Assembly (NCBI GenBank): GCA_949287345.1
Contig: CASEGD010000006.1
Coordinates: 1 to 19,880, forward strand
Direction: 5' to 3'
DNA: 19,880 nucleotides
DNA from: an uncultured Phascolarctobacterium sp.
Lineage (GTDB): Bacteria > Bacillota > Negativicutes > Acidaminococcales > Acidaminococcaceae
Within the stretch, counting starts at the first letter, position 1, and the number at the start of each line of letters is the position of its first letter. Positions 1-7,646 of the stretch are shown here, piece by piece. The position numbers and the translations under genes were made by a program. The notes beneath the pieces were generated by a model. The model had not been told where the DNA came from, ran no database searches, and saw only the letters and a list, made by a program, of their open reading frames with translations.

Positions 1-107
1 TAGAACTGATTACCCCGATCGCTATCGAACAGGGCCTGCGCTTTGCAATCCGCGAAGGCGGCCGTACCGTTGGCGCCGGTGTTGTAACCGAAATCGAAGA
101 AAAATAA
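1..107 (+). CDS. tuf: Elongation factor Tu, 3' end only
   Basis: This is the last 34 codons of an EF-Tu gene that begins before the window; the reading frame starts at base 3 and stops with TAA at 105-107. The C-terminal residues match the EF-Tu family: [20 protein letters not shown] followed by VGAGVV. EF-Tu is the GTPase that delivers aminoacyl-tRNA to the ribosome, and this piece belongs to its domain 3. A terminator follows at once, so tuf ends a transcript and the rpmG operon starts anew. Whether the upstream neighbour is fusA or something else cannot be seen. Confidence 0.95.
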   Translation, partial: ELITPIAIEQGLRFAIREGGRTVGAGVVTEIEEK

Positions 108-130
108 TTAACGCTGTCAGCGGCATATAT

Positions 131-171
131 CTAAGGCCGGACTTTTCAGCCCGGTCTTAGATTATTTTTTT
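131..171 (+). terminator. Intrinsic terminator after tuf
   Basis: A 10-bp stem (131-140 with 151-160, one G-T wobble) with a 10-base loop is followed by ATTATTTTTT. It lies 24 bases after the tuf stop. Confidence 0.9.
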
Positions 172-179
172 AAACATTG

Positions 180-208
180 TTGACATAACCCGTTAACTGT
201 GGTACTCT
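180..208 (+). promoter_or_regulatory. Sigma-A promoter for rpmG-secE-nusG-rplKA
   Basis: A perfect -35 TTGACA (180-185) is followed by a 17-base spacer and TACTCT (203-208), with a TG at 200-201 forming an extended -10. Transcription should start near 215, about 47 bases before rpmG. No other convincing promoter is seen before the L10 leader, so this one probably serves the genes to rplA. Confidence 0.8.
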
Positions 209-261
209 ATATTAGTGAAATTTTCAGACCAGTAATTTTGACAGCAAGCGAGGTGTAATGA

Positions 262-411
262 ATGCGTACTCTGATTACTTTGGCCTGCACTGAATGCAAA
301 CAGCGCAACTACCAGACCAACAAAAACAAAAAGAATGATCCTGACCGCATTGAGATCAACAAGTACTGCAAATTTTGCAAAAAACACACTTTACATAAAG
401 AAACCAAATAA
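262..411 (+). CDS. rpmG: 50S ribosomal protein L33
   Basis: A 49-residue protein beginning [19 protein letters not shown], too short to stand out by length but unmistakable as bL33. It has two CXXC pairs (C9/C12 and C36/C39), so this is the zinc-binding form of L33 rather than the zinc-free paralogue that some Firmicutes also carry. The Shine-Dalgarno GAGGTG lies 5 bases before the ATG; an overlapping ATG four bases earlier opens only an 11-codon frame. It is first in the operon, 48 bases ahead of secE. No tRNA-Trp gene sits between rpmG and secE, although several Firmicutes have one there. Confidence 0.95.
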   Translation: MRTLITLACTECKQRNYQTNKNKKNDPDRIEINKYCKFCKKHTLHKETK

Positions 412-459
412 TCTTTGTGTTTGAGTTTTACTAGGGATTTTTAGCAAGGATGTGAAGAA

Positions 460-675
460 ATGGCCGTTCCAGAAATACCGAGTGTGAAAGACACCAACGG
501 CATTGTGCGCTTTCTGCGCGAAGCAAAATCTGAACTAAAAAAAGTGACCTGGCCTACCAGACGAGAACTTATTGCCCATACAATCGTTGTATTTATTGCC
601 GTTGTCCTTTCAGCAATCCTGATCTGGGTAATTGACAGTATTTTTGCTGGGCTTTTCCAGTTGATTTTACAATAA
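460..675 (+). CDS. secE: Preprotein translocase subunit SecE
   Basis: A 71-residue inner-membrane protein, the usual size of the short Gram-positive SecE with one membrane span. SecE clamps and stabilises SecY in the Sec channel. The family signature is visible: an amphipathic helix, FLREAKSELKKVTWPTRREL (residues 18-37), with the conserved W31-P32, then one transmembrane helix at about residues 41-63. AAGGA lies 9 bases before the ATG. It sits between rpmG and nusG, its standard place in this cluster. Confidence 0.97.
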   Translation: MAVPEIPSVKDTNGIVRFLREAKSELKKVTWPTRRELIAHTIVVFIAVVLSAILIWVIDSIFAGLFQLILQ

Positions 676-683
676 GTTTGAGT

Positions 684-707
684 AAGGAGGAAGGGGAGTA
701 ATTCCCC
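684..707 (+). promoter_or_regulatory. nusG Shine-Dalgarno followed by a small hairpin
   Basis: A perfect AAGGAGG (684-690) lies 26 bases before the nusG ATG, too far for normal initiation. Between them is a 5-bp hairpin, GGGGA (693-697) with TCCCC (703-707). If folded, it brings the effective spacing down to about 11 bases. An in-frame TAA at 699-701 rules out an earlier start, and no ATG, GTG or TTG lies in frame between it and 717. Confidence 0.6.
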
Positions 708-716
708 GGCACCGAT

Positions 717-1250
717 ATGGAATCAGAAAAACGTTGGTATGTCATACATACTTATTCCGGTTACGAAAATAAAGTAAAAGCCAATCTGGAACGCAAAGTC
801 CATTCCCTGGGTATGGAAAACGAGGTTTTCAACATTGTAATACCCATGGAAAATGAGATAGAAGTAAAAGACGGCAAAAGACGCAGCGTGCAGCGCAAGG
901 TTTTCCCGGGCTATGTACTGGTGGAAATGATTGTTAACGACCGCAGCTGGTATGCCGTCCGCAACACTCCAGGCGTAACCGGTTTTGTAGGATCCGGCAC
1001 CAAGCCGATTCCTCTTACCGAGGATGAGGTTAAGCAGATTATGCGCTCTATGGGCGTTGAGGAGAGCCGTCCTAAAATTGATTTACAATTACAGCAGATT
1101 GTGCGCCTTAAAAGCGGCCCGTTTGCCGGATGCCTCGGCAGCGTTTCCGAAATTAACGAGGAACGCGGCAAGCTGAAGGTTCTTGTGGACATGTTTGGGC
1201 GTGAAACACCTGTTGAAGTTGATTTTACTCAAGTTGAAGAAGCTGAATAA
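717..1250 (+). CDS. nusG: Transcription termination/antitermination factor NusG
   Basis: A 177-residue NusG of standard length. NusG binds the RNA polymerase clamp and modulates pausing and Rho-dependent termination. The N-terminal NGN domain (about residues 1-110) begins with WYVIHTYSGYENKVKANLE and holds the FPGYVLVEM segment. The C-terminal KOW domain (about 125-175) carries the VRLKSGPFAG motif. The gene follows secE by 41 bases and precedes rplK by 13. Its strong Shine-Dalgarno is unusually distant, with a hairpin in between (see 684-707). Confidence 0.97.
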   Translation: MESEKRWYVIHTYSGYENKVKANLERKVHSLGMENEVFNIVIPMENEIEVKDGKRRSVQRKVFPGYVLVEMIVNDRSWYAVRNTPGVTGFVGSGTKPIPLTEDEVKQIMRSMGVEESRPKIDLQLQQIVRLKSGPFAGCLGSVSEINEERGKLKVLVDMFGRETPVEVDFTQVEEAE

Positions 1251-1263
1251 GGAGGTGTAATAA

Positions 1264-1689
1264 ATGCCGAAAAAAGTCGTTAAAATGGTAAAATTACAGG
1301 TACCGGCTGGTAAAGCTACTCCGGCTCCTCCTGTAGGCCCTGCACTCGGCCAGGCCGGTGTAAACATTATGGCTTTCGTTAAGGAGTTCAATGAACGTAC
1401 TGCTCAGCAGGCAGGTCTTATCATCCCGGTAGAAATTACCGTATTTGAAGACCGTTCCTTTACTTTCATTACCAAAACTCCTCCGGCACCGGTTCTCTTG
1501 AAAAAAGCAGCCGGACTGGAAAAAGCATCTGGCGAACCTAACAAGAAAAAAGTAGCCACCCTCGGCCGCGATAAAATCCGCGAAATCGCCGAAACCAAAA
1601 TGGCTGACCTCAACGCAGCAGACATCGAAGCTGCTATGAGAATGGTTGAAGGTACTGCCCGCAGCATGGGTATTACCGTAGTTGACTAA
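1264..1689 (+). CDS. rplK: 50S ribosomal protein L11
   Basis: A 141-residue uL11, full family length. It binds the GTPase-associated centre of 23S rRNA and is needed for stringent-factor activation. The N-terminal domain has the conserved [20 protein letters not shown] with [12 protein letters not shown] after it. The C-terminal RNA-binding domain contains the [13 protein letters not shown] and [16 protein letters not shown] segments. AAGGAGGTG lies just before the ATG, and the gene follows nusG by 13 bases. Confidence 0.98.
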   Translation: MPKKVVKMVKLQVPAGKATPAPPVGPALGQAGVNIMAFVKEFNERTAQQAGLIIPVEITVFEDRSFTFITKTPPAPVLLKKAAGLEKASGEPNKKKVATLGRDKIREIAETKMADLNAADIEAAMRMVEGTARSMGITVVD

Positions 1690-1753
1690 TTTAAGTCAAC
1701 CTTATTAAGTGGAAGGCACAAGCCGTTATCACCACATAGGAGGAATTGCACTA

Positions 1754-2455
1754 ATGGCAAAAAGAAGCAAGAAATACCAGGAAGCTTTGAAACTTATCGA
1801 AGCTGACAAATTCTATTCTCCGAAAGAAGCAGTAGAATTAGTAAAGAAAACTAACGTAACCAAATTTGACAGCACCGTTGAAGTATCCTTCAAACTCGGT
1901 GTTAACCCTAAATACGCTGACCAGCAGGTTCGCGGCGCTATGGTTCTTCCGCACGGCACCGGCAAAAGCAAAACAGTTCTGGTATTTGCAAAAGGCCCCA
2001 AAGTTGCTGAAGCTGAAGCAGCAGGCGCAGATTTTGTTGGCGGTGAAGAATATGTCGCTAAAATTCAGGGCGGCTGGACTGACTTTGATGTCTGCGTAGC
2101 AACCCCTGATATGATGGGCATGGTTGGCCGTCTCGGTAAAATCCTCGGCCCTAAAGGCTTGATGCCTAACCCGAAGGTTGGTACCGTAACCATGGACGTA
2201 ACCCGTGCAGTAAACGAAATTAAATCCGGTAAAATTGAGTACCGCACCGATAAAGCAGGTAACGTACAGGCTCCTATCGGCAAAGTTTCCTTCACTGACG
2301 AACAGCTCCTGGCTAACTACATTGCACTTGCCGATACTCTGGTAAAAGTTAAACCTTCCGGAGCTAAAGGCCAGTACATGAAAACCATCACTCTTTCCAC
2401 TACCATGGGCCCCGGCGTTAAAATTGACGTTCTGAAGGCTAACAGCGACAAATAA
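1754..2455 (+). CDS. rplA: 50S ribosomal protein L1
   Basis: A 233-residue uL1, the usual size, starting [15 protein letters not shown]. The frame is open upstream to an ATG at 1709, but the Shine-Dalgarno AGGAGG (1738-1743) lies 10 bases before the ATG at 1754, and the extra 15 residues are unlike L1. L1 forms the mobile stalk at the ribosomal E site and in many bacteria represses its own L11-L1 mRNA. The motifs GGEEY and [20 protein letters not shown] (near residues 96-142) are typical. It closes the rplK-rplA pair; the L10 leader begins just downstream. Confidence 0.97.
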   Translation: MAKRSKKYQEALKLIEADKFYSPKEAVELVKKTNVTKFDSTVEVSFKLGVNPKYADQQVRGAMVLPHGTGKSKTVLVFAKGPKVAEAEAAGADFVGGEEYVAKIQGGWTDFDVCVATPDMMGMVGRLGKILGPKGLMPNPKVGTVTMDVTRAVNEIKSGKIEYRTDKAGNVQAPIGKVSFTDEQLLANYIALADTLVKVKPSGAKGQYMKTITLSTTMGPGVKIDVLKANSDK

Positions 2456-2474
2456 TTTTATAAATCAGAAGATA

Positions 2475-2587
2475 ATCGGGCCATAGACAGCAGGTGCGGC
2501 ACAGCCGCGTAAGCGTAGCGCCAGCCGAGGTTGGAGACGTTGAAGATAGACCTTCGCGACCTCCGGCTGCGGCCGAGAGGTCTTTTT
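2475..2587 (+). ncRNA. L10 leader (rplJL attenuator RNA)
   Basis: The 175 bases between rplA and rplJ contain the core of the L10-leader RNA family: the stretch around 2484-2500 (ATAGACAGCAGGTGCGG) and the GTAAG loop near 2509-2513. Two alternative folds can be drawn. CAGCCGAGGT (2522-2531) pairs with ACCTCCGGCTG (2559-2569, one bulged base) as an antiterminator, and the same 3' arm also forms the terminator at 2558-2582. The L10(L12)4 complex is known to autoregulate rplJL by termination in Bacillus subtilis. The same mechanism is inferred here. Confidence 0.85.
2558..2587 (+). terminator. Attenuator terminator in the L10 leader
   Basis: GACCTC-CGGC (2558-2567) pairs with GCCG-A-GAGGTC (2572-2582) around a TGCG loop, with one bulged A, and is followed by TTTTT. 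It lies 44 bases before rplJ and should end transcription when L10 is in excess. Confidence 0.85.
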
Positions 2588-2630
2588 GATTTAATAAAAA
2601 ATATCAAAATAAAGAAGGGGGTGCAGATGT

Positions 2631-3155
2631 ATGGCAATTAGACCTGAAAAAGCAGCTAAAGTTGCAGAGATTAAAGAGCTTCTCGCAAGCTCCAAAGCAA
2701 CCATCCTGGTTGACTTCTGCGGTTTAACTGTTGCACAGGATACTGCATTGCGCCGCAAAATGCGTGAAGCCGGTGTTACCTACGTTGTAGTTAAAAACAC
2801 TCTGCTCCGTATTGCAGCACAGGAAGCAGGCATTGAAGGACTTGAACCGGTTCTCGAAAAGAACACCGCTATCGCGGTAGCTCCGGAAGATCCTGTTTCC
2901 GTAGCAAAAATCGTTAGCGAATTTGCTAAAGAAAACAAAGCACTTGTTATTAAAGCAGGCGTGCTTGACGGCAAAGTTATCGACGAAGCAGCTATCAAAG
3001 CTCTGGCAGAACTGCCGCCGAAAGAAGTACTCATCGCCAAAATGCTTGGCAGCATGAACGCTCCTATTTCCGGTTTCGTCAATGTACTTCAGGGTACTAT
3101 CCGCAATGTCGTATATGCTCTTGAAGCAGTACGCAAACAAAAAGAATCCGCATAA
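2631..3155 (+). CDS. rplJ: 50S ribosomal protein L10
   Basis: A 174-residue uL10, full length. It anchors the L7/L12 dimers to the ribosome as the stalk base and is probably the ligand of the leader just upstream. Typical features are the N-terminal KAAKVAEIKELLASSKATIL, the RRKMREAGVTYVVVKNTLLR segment, and a C-terminal helical region (about residues 135-174) that binds the L12 dimers. AAGGGGGTG precedes the ATG, and rplL follows after 66 bases. Confidence 0.97.
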   Translation: MAIRPEKAAKVAEIKELLASSKATILVDFCGLTVAQDTALRRKMREAGVTYVVVKNTLLRIAAQEAGIEGLEPVLEKNTAIAVAPEDPVSVAKIVSEFAKENKALVIKAGVLDGKVIDEAAIKALAELPPKEVLIAKMLGSMNAPISGFVNVLQGTIRNVVYALEAVRKQKESA

Positions 3156-3221
3156 TGAAATGCTGATTGCATAACAAATTTAAATTAAAAGATTAACATC
3201 TAATTTATGGAGGTAACTATA

Positions 3222-3593
3222 ATGAATAAAGAACAAATCATCGAAGCTATTGAATCCATGACCGTCCTCGAACTTTCCGAACTCGTTAAAGCTCTGGAAG
3301 AAAAATTCGGCGTATCCGCTGCTGCTCCGGTAGCTGTTGCTGCTGCTCCGGCTGCTGGTGGCGCTGCTGCTGCTGAAGAAAAAACCGAATTCGACGTAAT
3401 CCTGACCTCTGCTGGTGCTGGCAAAATCAACGTAATCAAAGTTGTTCGCGAAGTAACCGGTCTTGGCCTGAAAGAAGCTAAAGCTATCGTTGACGAAGCT
3501 CCGAAAGCTGTTAAAGAAAAAATCTCCAAAGCTGACGCTGAAGCTCTCAAAGCTAAACTCGAAGAAGCTGGCGCTTCCGTAGAAATTAAATAA
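3222..3593 (+). CDS. rplL: 50S ribosomal protein L7/L12
   Basis: A 123-residue bL12, starting [13 protein letters not shown]. The frame opens 15 bases earlier at an ATG inside the ribosome binding site, but GGAGGT (3209-3214) fits the ATG at 3222. The N-terminal dimerisation domain (1-30) is followed by an alanine-rich hinge (about 34-55), then the C-terminal factor-binding domain with [17 protein letters not shown]12 recruits translational GTPases. Codon choice is strongly biased (GCT, GAA, AAA), as expected for one of the most abundant proteins. A strong terminator follows. Confidence 0.98.
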   Translation: MNKEQIIEAIESMTVLELSELVKALEEKFGVSAAAPVAVAAAPAAGGAAAAEEKTEFDVILTSAGAGKINVIKVVREVTGLGLKEAKAIVDEAPKAVKEKISKADAEALKAKLEEAGASVEIK

Positions 3594-3613
3594 TTTAACC
3601 TTAACAGGTTATC

Positions 3614-3647
3614 AAAATTCCGCTGCAAACGCAGCGGAATTTTTTTA
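3614..3647 (+). terminator. Intrinsic terminator after rplL
   Basis: A perfect stem with AAAATTCCGCTGC on the left and GCAGCGG plus AATTTT on the right, loop AAAC (3627-3630), runs into a T-tract. It lies 20 bases after the rplL stop. It lets the cell make more L12 than RNA polymerase. Confidence 0.92.
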
Positions 3648-3658
3648 TGCTCGAACGG

Positions 3659-3687
3659 TTGACAATTCAGCAAAGATGTGATAACAT
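3659..3687 (+). promoter_or_regulatory. Promoter for rpoBC
   Basis: TTGACA (3659-3664), a 17-base spacer and TAACAT (3682-3687) with TG at 3679-3680 make an extended -10 promoter. The predicted start is near 3694, leaving a leader of about 215 bases before rpoB. Placed directly after the rplL terminator, it can express rpoBC separately from the ribosomal genes. Confidence 0.8.
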
Positions 3688-3693
3688 ATCATA

Positions 3694-3842
3694 CTACAAC
3701 ATTAGTAGTTTGCAGGTATTGACAACCGGTATTGGGGGTTCAGTGGTTGGGCACCGTTCCGGCTTATACGGATTTAGATGAAGTGCGTTCATCAAAGACA
3801 ATATGCAAGGTCCTGAATATGGTTTGGAGCCTTGCTTTTTTT
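3694..3842 (+). promoter_or_regulatory. Structured rpoB leader with internal terminator
   Basis: The leader between the rpoB promoter and gene holds three hairpins. One is a long-range stem (3726-3732 with 3766-3771, one bulge) enclosing GGT/ACC. The second is a perfect 6-bp stem, GATGAA (3777-3782) with TTCATC (3788-3793). The third is a terminator at 3805-3842. This resembles an attenuation leader. I found no clear antiterminator arm and no T-box or known riboswitch motif, so the signal it senses is unknown. Confidence 0.55.
3805..3842 (+). terminator. Intrinsic terminator inside the rpoB leader
   Basis: GCAAGG (3805-3810) pairs with CCTTGC (3830-3835), the inner TCC/GGA adds three pairs around a bulged G, and seven Ts follow. 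It lies 68 bases before the rpoB start, so readthrough must be partial or regulated. Confidence 0.8.
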
Positions 3843-3909
3843 GTCATGGTTAAAACGTGCTTGTTTAAGTCTGCCTGACAACATACATTATTAAGGGGTG
3901 AGGGATTAC

Positions 3910-6900
3910 ATGTTTAAACCGGTTCCCGTAGGTAATAGGACTCGGTACAGTTATGCCAGAATCAATGAAGTATTGCCAATGCCTCATTTGATTGACATCC
4001 AAAGAAAATCGTATGAGTGGTTCATGCGAGAAGGTCTTTGCGAAATTTTCCACGATATTTCTCCTATTAAAGATTTTACTGGTAATTTAGAGCTTTCTTT
4101 TGAAGGTTTTACTCTCGGTGAGCCTAAATATACGGTTGAAGAATGCAAGGAGCGCGACGCTTCCTATTCCGCACCTTTAAATGTAAATGTGCGCCTGCTG
4201 TATAAGGACACCGGCGAAATCAAAGAATCCAAAGTGTTCATGGGCGATTTTCCGCTGATGACGGAAACCGGTACTTTTGTAATCAACGGTGCCGAACGTG
4301 TAATCGTCAGCCAGCTGGTACGTTCCCCGGGCGTTTATTACGCCGTAACGATGGACCCCAGCGGCAAAAAAATGTACGGTACAACAGTCATTCCTAACCG
4401 TGGTGCATGGATTGAATATGAAACCGACCTGAACGACGTTATTTACGCGCGCGTTGACCGTACCAGAAAACTGCCGGCAACCGTTTTGCTGCGCGCCATG
4501 GGCTTAACCAACAACGACGATATTTTAGCGCTGTTCAACAACCATCCTTCCGTTGCAGCAACGCTGGAAAGAGATACCACCACTACCCGCGAAGAAGCGC
4601 TGATTGAAATTTACAAAAAGCTGCGCCCGGGCGAACCTCCTACTCTGGAAAACGCCTCCCAGCTGATTGAAGCAACCTTCTTCGACAACAAACGCTATGA
4701 CCTTGCAAGCGTAGGCCGCTACAAGCTGAACAAAAAACTCGGCTGGCGCCGCCGCCTGCTGGACAAAGTGCTTGACCAGCCGCTGGTTGATACCGCTACC
4801 GGTGAAATTATTGTTGAAGTCGGCAGCAAAATCGACATGGATGCGATTGATAAAATTGAACAGAGCGGTATTTTTGCAGGCCCCGGCCTGAAAGAAGCGT
4901 TCATCCGCGTTAAAGAGCAGCCGATGAAACTCATTTGCACTTCCGATATTCCGGAAGATCACCGCACCATTACGGTGGAAGATGTGCTGGCATCCTTCGG
5001 CTACCTGCTGAACCTGATGGACGGGCTCGGCACCGGCGACGATATCGACCATCTGGGCAACCGCCGTGTACGCCGCGTTGGCGAACTTTTGCAGAATCAG
5101 TTCCGCATCGGCCTTGCCCGTATGGAACGCGTTGTAAAAGAACGTATGACCATTCAGGATGTTGACGTTATCACGCCGCAGGCGCTGATTAACATCCGTC
5201 CGGTAGTGGCAGCAATTAAAGAATTCTTCGGCAGCAGCCAGCTGTCCCAGTTTATGGACCAGAACAACCCGCTGGCAGAGCTGACCCACAAACGCCGCCT
5301 TTCCGCACTGGGACCCGGTGGTTTGAGCCGTGAACGCGCAGGCTACGAAGTCCGCGACGTACACCACTCCCACTATGGCCGTATGTGCCCGATTGAGACC
5401 CCTGAAGGCCCGAACATCGGCCTTATCGGTTCTCTCTCCACCTTTGCGGTTATTAACAAATACGGCTTTATGGAAACCCCGTACCGCCGCGTTGATAAGG
5501 AAAACCGCCGCGTAACCGATGAAATCGTTTACCTGACGGCTGATGAAGAAGATAATTACATTATTGCGCAGGCCAACGAACCGTTGAACGATGAAGGCTA
5601 CTTTGAAGGCGAACGTGTAACCGCACGTTACCAGAACGAAGTGCTTTCCCTGCCGCCTGACCAGGTGGACTTCATGGACGTTTCGCCTAAACAGGTTGTA
5701 TCCATCGCTACCGCGCTGATTCCGTTCCTCGAAAACGACGACGCGAACCGCGCATTGATGGGCGCCAACATGCAGCGTCAGGCTGTGCCTCTGCTCTGCA
5801 CTCAGGCTCCTATCATCGGTACCGGTATGGAATACAAGGTTGCCGTTGACTCCGGCGTCTGCATTCTGGCTAAAAATGCCGGTGTTGTAGAGCGCGTTAC
5901 CGGCGATGAAATCATCGTCCGCACGGAAGACGGCAGCGTTGATAAATACAGCGTGCTGAAATTCAAACGCTCCAACCAGGGTACCTGCGTAAACCAGCGC
6001 CCGATTGTTTATAAAGGCGACAAGGTCGTTAAAGGCCAGGTTCTGGCTGACGGCCCTGCAACCGACCATGGCGAATTGGCACTCGGCTACAACGTAATCG
6101 TTGCCTACATGCCTTGGGAAGGCTACAACTACGAGGATGCTATCCTCCTCAGCGAAGATTTGGTAAAGGCTGATGTCTTTACTTCCATCCATATTGAAGA
6201 ATACGACTGCGACGCACGCGATACCAAACTGGGCGAAGAAGAAATCACCCGCGATATCCCGAACGTATCCGACGATGCACTGAAGGACCTTGACGAACGC
6301 GGCATTATCCGCATCGGTGCGGAAGTACGCCCGGGAGATATCCTCGTCGGCAAGGTAACCCCGAAAGGCGAAACCGAGCTTACCGCGGAAGAACGCCTGC
6401 TGCGCGCCATCTTCGGCGAAAAAGCACGCGAAGTACGCGACAGCTCCCTGCGCGTTCCGCACGGCGAAGCAGGTAAAATCGTCAGCGTTAAAGTGTTCAC
6501 CCGCGAAAACGGCGACGAACTGCCGCCGGGAGTTAACCAGCAGGTACGCGTACACATTGCGCAGAAACGTAAAATTTCCGTCGGCGATAAAATGGCAGGC
6601 CGTCACGGCAACAAGGGCGTTATTTCCCGCATTATGCGCCGTGAAGATATGCCGTTCCTGCCGAGCGGCGAACCGGTACAGATTGTGCTGAACCCGTTGG
6701 GCGTACCTTCCCGTATGAACATCGGACAAATTCTGGAAAACCATCTGGGCTGGGCAGCACGCGCACTCGGCATGCAGATTGAAAACAACGCCGAAGGCCT
6801 TGTGGAACGCTTGACCGGCGTTGGCTACGACGTTGACAAATACGGCCTTCCGGAAACCGTGGAAATCGGCAAATTCGGCGATAAACCCATCAAAGCCGTA

Positions 6901-7629
6901 CAGATTTCCGTACCGGTATTCGACGGCGCGCACGAAAAAGACATCAACGACGCGCTTGACCTTGCAGGCATCGACCGCAGCGCCAAAACCACGCTGTACG
7001 ACGGCCGCACTGGCGAACCGTTCGATAACCCTGTTACCGTCGGCTTAACCTATATGCTCAAGCTGCATCACCTTGTAGACGACAAAATCCATGCCCGCAG
7101 CACCGGCCCGTACTCCCTCGTTACCCAGCAGCCTCTGGGCGGCAAGGCACAGTTCGGAGGCCAACGCTTTGGCGAGATGGAAGTTTGGGCGCTGGAAGCA
7201 TACGGCGCAGCTTATACTTTGCAGGAAATCTTAACCGTAAAATCCGACGACGTTGTCGGCCGTGTTAAAACCTACGAAGCAATCGTTAAAGGCGAAAACG
7301 TTCCTGAACCTGGCGTTCCGGAATCCTTCAAGGTACTTATCAAAGAGCTCCAGTCCATTGGCCTGGATATCAAAGTACTCAACGAGGACGAGGAAGAAAT
7401 TTCCCTGCGTGACACCGACGACGATATTAACGAAACTGCCCGCAGGCTTGACCTCGATATCGACGGCGCACTGCCCGCACCGCCCGACACGGACGTGCAG
7501 GACGACTACACCACCGATACCGACGAAAATGCTGCGGAAGACCCCGATTTTGATTTGATTGCCGATATCGGCAACATGAACATGGAAGCAAAAGATGCGG
7601 ATGATGCCGCCAGTGAAGATATGGAATAG
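3910..7629 (+). CDS. rpoB: DNA-directed RNA polymerase subunit beta
   Basis: A 1239-residue beta subunit, complete. A GTG at 3898 is in frame, but AAGGGGTGAGG (3893-3903) is better placed as the ribosome binding site for the ATG at 3910, and [20 protein letters not shown] is a normal N-terminus. The rifampicin pocket (residues 441-470) matches the sensitive type, with D450, H460 and S465 at the positions of E. coli D516, H526 and S531. The switch/active-site motif [12 protein letters not shown] is at 892-903. An acidic tail of about 50 residues follows the last conserved block, as in Bacillus beta. rpoC starts 17 bases downstream. No frameshift or missing motif was seen. Confidence 0.98.
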   Translation: MFKPVPVGNRTRYSYARINEVLPMPHLIDIQRKSYEWFMREGLCEIFHDISPIKDFTGNLELSFEGFTLGEPKYTVEECKERDASYSAPLNVNVRLLYKDTGEIKESKVFMGDFPLMTETGTFVINGAERVIVSQLVRSPGVYYAVTMDPSGKKMYGTTVIPNRGAWIEYETDLNDVIYARVDRTRKLPATVLLRAMGLTNNDDILALFNNHPSVAATLERDTTTTREEALIEIYKKLRPGEPPTLENASQLIEATFFDNKRYDLASVGRYKLNKKLGWRRRLLDKVLDQPLVDTATGEIIVEVGSKIDMDAIDKIEQSGIFAGPGLKEAFIRVKEQPMKLICTSDIPEDHRTITVEDVLASFGYLLNLMDGLGTGDDIDHLGNRRVRRVGELLQNQFRIGLARMERVVKERMTIQDVDVITPQALINIRPVVAAIKEFFGSSQLSQFMDQNNPLAELTHKRRLSALGPGGLSRERAGYEVRDVHHSHYGRMCPIETPEGPNIGLIGSLSTFAVINKYGFMETPYRRVDKENRRVTDEIVYLTADEEDNYIIAQANEPLNDEGYFEGERVTARYQNEVLSLPPDQVDFMDVSPKQVVSIATALIPFLENDDANRALMGANMQRQAVPLLCTQAPIIGTGMEYKVAVDSGVCILAKNAGVVERVTGDEIIVRTEDGSVDKYSVLKFKRSNQGTCVNQRPIVYKGDKVVKGQVLADGPATDHGELALGYNVIVAYMPWEGYNYEDAILLSEDLVKADVFTSIHIEEYDCDARDTKLGEEEITRDIPNVSDDALKDLDERGIIRIGAEVRPGDILVGKVTPKGETELTAEERLLRAIFGEKAREVRDSSLRVPHGEAGKIVSVKVFTRENGDELPPGVNQQVRVHIAQKRKISVGDKMAGRHGNKGVISRIMRREDMPFLPSGEPVQIVLNPLGVPSRMNIGQILENHLGWAARALGMQIENNAEGLVERLTGVGYDVDKYGLPETVEIGKFGDKPIKAVQISVPVFDGAHEKDINDALDLAGIDRSAKTTLYDGRTGEPFDNPVTVGLTYMLKLHHLVDDKIHARSTGPYSLVTQQPLGGKAQFGGQRFGEMEVWALEAYGAAYTLQEILTVKSDDVVGRVKTYEAIVKGENVPEPGVPESFKVLIKELQSIGLDIKVLNEDEEEISLRDTDDDINETARRLDLDIDGALPAPPDTDVQDDYTTDTDENAAEDPDFDLIADIGNMNMEAKDADDAASEDME

Positions 7630-7646
7630 AAGGGAGCGATCGGTTC

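Noticed and set aside
1709..1753. Longer N-terminus of L1 starting at 1709
   Set aside because: The extra 15 residues overlap the true Shine-Dalgarno and are not found in L1 proteins.
3719..3747. A second promoter at TTGACA 3719-3724
   Set aside because: No acceptable -10 lies 16-18 bases downstream; the base run there is AGTGGT.
3694..3842. rpoB leader as a T-box or known riboswitch
   Set aside because: GTTGGGCACCG is only a weak resemblance to the T-box AGGGTGGNACCGCG sequence, and rpoB is not a known T-box target.
5230..5320. Rifampicin-resistance substitutions in rpoB
   Set aside because: The resistance-determining region has the sensitive residues D450, H460 and S465, and no known resistance change was seen.
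4525..6933. An 802-codon open frame on the minus strand opposite rpoB
   Set aside because: It is a shadow of rpoB's biased codons: the protein is low-complexity (F, V, N, A-rich), matches no family, and has no ribosome binding site. The same holds for the long minus-strand frames at 8583-9431 and 9915-11264 opposite rpoC.
7380..7629. Acidic C-terminal tail of RpoB as a novel domain
   Set aside because: A similar acidic low-complexity tail ends the beta subunit of Bacillus and other Firmicutes; it is ordinary.
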